NCBI GenBank assembly: GCA_015698045.1 | Contig: BLAL01000004.1 | Coordinates: 1,550,001-1,614,000 of the forward strand | Direction: 5' to 3' | DNA: 64,000 bases | Origin: Rhizophagus clarus | Lineage: Eukaryota; Glomeromycota; Glomeromycetes; Glomerales; Glomeraceae | In this document: piece by piece, positions 59,079 to 64,000 of the stretch | How positions within the stretch are numbered: position 1 is the first letter of the stretch | Layout of the letters: the number at the start of each line of letters is the position of its first letter | Position numbers and translations under genes: made by a program | Notes under the pieces: model-generated | Databases searched by the model: none | Seen by the model: only the letters and a program-made list of their open reading frames with translations | Told to the model about the DNA's origin: nothing

Positions 59079-60045
59079 GATCATAAGCTCGAATTATATA
59101 ATCCCGAAAGTGTCACAAAGAGTCACAACACCGAAAATTTACAATTCTGACGTTTAAGTCCGAAAGACAAAATACCAAAATGAAAAATCCAGAAATTAAT
59201 ACAAAGATTTTATTGCTAAAAGAAAAATAATCATAATAAAATTCATAATGCTCGTTTTTTACTTTAATTTTAATTATTTATTTTATTTATAGAAAATAAT
59301 TGTCATAACATGCATTATTTTAAAATTGACATCTCATAAATATAACTTGTTAAAACTAAATAAAGAAAAAAGAAAATTACCAACAATCACTGAAAAATTT
59401 GCATTATGAAATTCGTGATTTTTGTATTTCGGTATTGTGGAATGTAAGGATTTTTTTTTGTTTCGGGATTTTGATTTTTTTTCAGGATTATGGGATTCGG
59501 AATTACGTCATTTCGAGATTTTGGACAGATGTACAATCCCGAAAGATCATAATCTCGAATTATATAATCCCGAAAGTGTCACAAAGAGTCGCAACACCGA
59601 AAATTTACAATACAATTCTGACGTTTAATAAGTCCGAAAGACAAAATACCAAAATGAAAAATCCAGAAATTAATACAAAGATTTTATTGCTAAAAGAAAA
59701 ATAATCATAATAAAATTCATAATGCTCGTTTTTTACTTTAATTTTAATTATTTTATTTTATTTATAGAAAATAATTGTCATAACATGCATTATTTTAAAA
59801 TTGACATCTCATAAATATAACTTGTTAAAACTAATTATTAATGACTAATCATGATATTTCATGATATTCAATAAAATAAAGAAAAAAAGAAAATTATGAA
59901 CAATCATTGAACAATTTGCATTATGAAATTCGTGATTTTGTATTTCGGTATTGTGAAATGTAGGGATTTGTTTTGTTTCGGGATTTTGATTTTTTTCAGG
60001 ATTATGGGATTCGGAATTACGTCATTTCGGGATTTTGGACAGATA
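59079..60045. repeat. Tandem duplication, ~466 bp x 2
   Basis: Copy 1 begins GATCATAAGCTCGAATTATA (59079), copy 2 GATCATAATCTCGAATTATA (59545). Both contain CCCGAAAGTGTCACAAAGAG, a shared AT-rich core and the closing GGAATTACGTCATTTCG. Copy 2 has ~40 bp extra. The units are bordered by CCCGAAA / TTTCGGG words in inverted orientation. Apparent open frames here are not coding. Confidence 0.85.
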
Positions 60046-62581
60046 TTATTCCCCACTTCAAGTGATATATTTCATCCATAAAAAGTACATGCTTTAAAGG
60101 ATTTATTTCATCTATAAGCTTTGCTTTAAAGGTTGGATTTAATCCATAAAAAGCACTGGGCGTTGTTCTAATAATTTATATTTCGAAAAAAAAAAATTTT
60201 TACAAAAAAAATTCTTTGTTCGAGGAAAATCAAATCTTTGTTAAAAGAAAATCTTAACAAATTTTGAAAATCTAATTATAGTAAGACAAAGGACACAAAT
60301 AATCCATGCAAATACAAAGAGATTGAAATAACATATATATAAAAACAATTGACAATTTTTTTTTTCGACTTATTTTTAGAACGCCAATATGGATCGATAT
60401 GTAATTAATTAACATTTTGACAAATATATTCATATTTTCAAAGAAAGGAATAAAGTTTCAATAAAGATGGTATGTACTATGTAGTATCATTGATTTTTAT
60501 CCCACGGTTCCTAATTAAAAATTCATATTCTCACGGATGGCGTTTATTTAAAAAGATCTATTAATATTGGATCTATCATAAACACGGCACAAATGATATC
60601 TGATATCTAATTTTCTCATACATACATATTACATATTTTTCATATGCAACAATTGGTTGAATTTCATAATCGATTTTTCCAGGAGATTTTATAATCAATC
60701 TATAAAAAAAATACTGCATTATTCAAACGCAATCCGGGTTTCTTAACGCAAGTTAGCCGAATTGAAATTCAAAGTTGTATATATATTTTGTATTTACGAA
60801 ATGTATATACATACTGTACATATAATATTTGTTTTAAACTAAATTGTTTTAAGCTAACAACGGACAATTCAATGAAGCAATCCATAAAACGATATATTAA
60901 GTATTTAAAGCAGTGAAGATCTGCTATAATTGTGAAATTCGTAATTTGTTATTAATATTATTAATTTGTTTGTATTCATTTGAAATTCCAAATAATCAAC
61001 CGATTGAAAAATGATTGAACCGTTATGGTAACGTTTGGTGAGTTTTGTGAGTTTGGTCCAACTTTTGACGACTCATTCGATTTTTTTTTTACTTCATTTT
61101 TCACGTTCACTAATCCTGTTTGCGAAACAATAATTAATAATGCTTATTAAATATAATTAAAGACGGAAATACTTTTGAATAGAAGGTTTAGTTTAGATTG
61201 ATAAGATAAATATAAAGAACTGCCTTATTTTATTAAGAGATTTTTAGTTTTCCGGTCGTGTGATATTTACAATTTCTTAAATTGATAAATAACTCAAAGA
61301 TCACTAGTCTATTTTGGGAGTACAAACAGATTCGAGATGAATATGGATCAATAGATGAATTGTAACACCGTAAATAAAATCAACGTGATGAGCTTGTCTA
61401 GAAGTTGATGGCCAATTTCCGAACAAGTTTTTGAGTTTGTGAACGAGAGAATATTTTCTCATGATTACTTAACGCAAAGATACGAAATTTATACGAAAGC
61501 AGATCATCTACGTATTAGTTTCGGCCGTTCATTATTTTTCCTATCATACATAATAGGTATGGATTAACTTTGATAGAAGATCTTGGCCACTTTTAGGATC
61601 ATTTCCGGATAGCCTATTTAATTATTCCAATTGGATTTTAGCTTCACATTTAAAAGTTGTTATCGCACCGCGACATGCAGCGAATATCTTTATTATTATT
61701 AACTTTCTATGTTGTTCAAAGTTCCTGACTGAATGGTTAAGTAATCGTACCAAATTTGAAATTAAAGGTATTGTGTACATCATGTTATGGAGAGTTGGTC
61801 TTAAAAGATGATATTTATAGACCAAGTTTGTCTAAAAATTGCTAGTAAGTCGTATTTTTAAGGATATGAACGCAAAAGATACGAAGTTTGATCATCAGTT
61901 TATTGTTCGGCCGTTCTCATTTCACTTTCTAGGCATTGATTAACTTTTGATAGATAATAAGATCTTTACTGCCTTGAGGGTCTGTTCCCGAGAACAGACT
62001 ATTCCACTTTGATATGCGGCGAATGTGGCTAGTTTAAAAGTAAAGTCTATAAACGATTATACTTCATTCACAATTAGTATTAATTGGTCTCAGGTGACGT
62101 GATTTACATAATTTCGCATGATTTATATGCCATTTGGTAATCATCGGCTGGTCATAATTAAATATATTTGGTTAATTGTTTCATTAAAATGTATTAAAGA
62201 ATTTTAGTTAATACATGTCAATCATTTATTAATTCTCTCTATTCTTAACTTATTCAGATTTGAAAAGATGAAACTTCAAAAGAAACACTAATAATCAAAA
62301 ACAATTTATACAAAATATTACAAAATTTGAATTATGATGAATATTTGTCGATCAAAGAATATCCCGATAAGGAATTTCCTAATTCTCTTGAAAGTCTCGG
62401 TAAGAAATTTTTTTTTTTTTACCCCTGAGAATCATCCTTTTATGAATAAGAATTTTTTGATAATCAATTTGATTAAGTAATTGATCGATAAGGTTTTGTT
62501 TCGTTATAAATATATCCTTTTCCTTTTTTTTTTCACGTTAAAAATTTTACTTTTTCAAACGGACCTTCGAATACCTTGAAA
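60046..62581. other. Intergenic, transporter upstream region
   Basis: No complete gene. Two diverged copies of a ~180-bp segment (about 61470-61600 and 61865-61990: GCAAAGATACGAA ... GGCCGTTC ... TTAACTTTTGATAGA). A protein-like phrase, YDEYLSIKEYPDKEFPNSLE, ends in a donor-like CTCGGTAAGAAA at about 62399-62401; it may be an upstream exon or a remnant, but no start or acceptor could be fixed. Confidence 0.4.
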
Positions 62582-64000
62582 ATGTCCTCAAGTGGTTATT
62601 CATTTTATACGTCTGGTCTGCCAAGACAACCAGGAGAACCAAAATGGAAATATTTTATCAGAAAACTATTTACAACGAAATCTATTAATAGTCTTGAAGA
62701 AGATCAAGAGTCTTCAAGACTAAAAAGGTCTCTTGGCGCACTGGATTTTGTTATGCTTGGAATAGGAAATGTAATTGGTTCGGGTATATTTGTATTAACA
62801 GGTAATTATAAAAATAAAGTACAATAAAATAATATCTTTTGAGGTCAATTTATTAAACATCTCGTTAAAATATTAATAGGTGAAGCCGCTGCAACAAAAT
62901 CAGGTCCTGCTATCGTAATTTCTTTCATAATTTCTGGAATTGCATCAAGTTTTGCAGCTTTATCATATTCCGAACTGTCTACCATGATCCCAGTTTCTGG
63001 ATCGGCGTATACATATTCTTATGCTACAATGGGTGAACTTATTGGTTGGATTATAGGTTGGGATCTTATATTAGAATATTTAGTCGGTAAGTAAAAAAGT
63101 TTATATATATATATATATATATTTCTAAGAATAATCTTTAACCATTTTTCTTTTGAATATAAAATAGCTGCAGCAGCTGTAGCAGTGGGTAAGTTGCTAT
63201 TTGCTCTTGTTATAAAGTTATTTGTGACACATTTAAATAATTATATTCACCCATATCCTTTTTGTATCATTCTAGGCTGGTCGGAATATTTTGTTCACTT
63301 CTTTTCAGATACGTTCGGTATCGAATTTGGAAGTTCATGGACAAAAGCTCCGTTTGCTTTTAATGAAACAACTGCATCCTTCGAATCTGTACCCGGCGCA
63401 TATTTTAATGTACCAGCATTTGCAATAACAATTATTTTAACTATTATACTCATTATTGGTATAAGAGAATCTGCTACTGTAAATACAATAATCGTAGGCA
63501 TTAAAGTTTTTGTCATAGTAATATTTGTTATAGCTGCCAGTACAAAGATAAATCCGGAAAATTATAAACCTTTTGTACCACCAAACGAAGGAACCTTTTC
63601 AGCATTTGGTGTAACAGGAATATTTGCGGCAGCGAGTGAAGTATTTTTCGCTTACATTGGATTTGATGCTGTCTCCACTACCGCTCAAGAAGCTAGAAAT
63701 CCTCAAAGGGATTTACCTATTGGAATTATTGGCAGTTTAGGAATTTGTACTGTTTTATACATTGCCGTTTGGTAAATATATTCAAAATTTTTTATACTGT
63801 AAATAATATAATGTTAGTGGAAATTAAATCTTTAATAATTTTTTCCTTGTTTGTATTAAAGCGTTGTTTTAACAGGAATAGTTCCTTATCATGAGTTAAA
63901 TAGTGCAGCTCCAATAGCAGTTGCAGTTAAATCAATTAATATGAAGTGGCTCGGAGTTATTGTAAATCTCGGAGCTATCGCTGGATTAACATCTGTAATT
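62582..64000 (+). CDS. Amino-acid permease, CAT (SLC7A1)-like, 5' part
   Basis: APC-superfamily cationic-amino-acid-transporter-like protein. Exons 62582-62801, 62880-63086, 63168-63188 (21 bp), 63276-63771 and 63862 to the window end join in frame. After a hydrophilic N-terminus comes LKRSLGALDFVMLGIGNVIG-SGIFVLTG (TM1 with the GxGSGIF substrate-site break), then AATKSGPAIVISFIISGIAS (TM2), ELSTMIPVSGSAYTYSYATM (TM3 region), GWDLILEYLV (TM4). Exon 4 contains FNVPAFAITIILTIILIIGI (TM), NTIIVGIKVFVIVIFVIA (TM) and the CAT-type IGFDAVSTTAQEARNPQRDL phrase. The remaining C-terminal half lies beyond the window. Expected plasma-membrane amino-acid uptake; substrate preference cannot be told. The in-frame upstream TTG is not used as start. 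Confidence 0.9.

Noticed and set aside
59399-59704. Open frames in the 466-bp tandem repeat
   Set aside because: Span the junction of two non-coding copies; no family-like composition.

Overview
The window looks like nuclear DNA of an arbuscular mycorrhizal fungus, most likely Rhizophagus irregularis or a close relative (Glomeromycotina). The reasons are extreme AT richness, short GT-AG introns of about 40-100 bp, several tyrosine-kinase-like (TKL) protein kinases of the lineage-expanded type (Cys-pair N-terminus, 'W-T-S-G-N-x-D-x-D-K' linker, kinase domain), a TRANK1-like UvrD helicase and tandem MATA-type HMG-box genes. The species call is inference. The family calls come from motifs read in the translated sequence.

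Layout from left to right. 36-3624 (-): TRANK1-like helicase, cut by the left edge. 7304-8372 (-): small heat shock protein whose alpha-crystallin domain is split by a ~170-residue Q/N/P-rich insert. 8839-10679 (-): TKL kinase. 11734-13246 (-): F-box protein. 15358-31700 (+): tandem array of seven copies of one Cys-rich secreted, probably membrane-anchored protein family. Five copies look intact and two are pseudogenes; spacers, upstream blocks and a hairpin are duplicated with them, and an F-box relic lies between copies 1 and 2. 32434-33480 (+): intronless deoxynucleoside-kinase-like gene. 34808-36176 (-): kinase broken by one in-frame stop. 36520-38150: decayed coding sequence. 38391-43350: head-to-tail duplication of a ~2.5-kb unit, each copy with one HMG-box gene (-). 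48101-49443 and 52799-54535 (-): two related pseudokinases. 56859-58521 (+): a third pseudokinase. 62582-right edge (+): CAT-type amino-acid transporter, cut by the window end. The intergenic DNA holds several unrelated short inverted-repeat elements (MITE-like), two further tandem duplications and minisatellites. I saw no rRNA, tRNA or CRISPR array.

How the parts fit. This is accessory, duplication-prone DNA. Kinases, secreted proteins and HMG factors each occur as local copies at different stages of decay. The least described item is the secreted 12-cysteine family. Its upstream block of about 105-125 bp is kept in all five intact copies and is missing or truncated in both pseudogenes. The kinase set shows stepwise loss of catalytic residues (HND, HRD, HKN, HKN, HGN) while the ATP-binding lysine and a C-terminal 'IYTSR'-like motif are retained.
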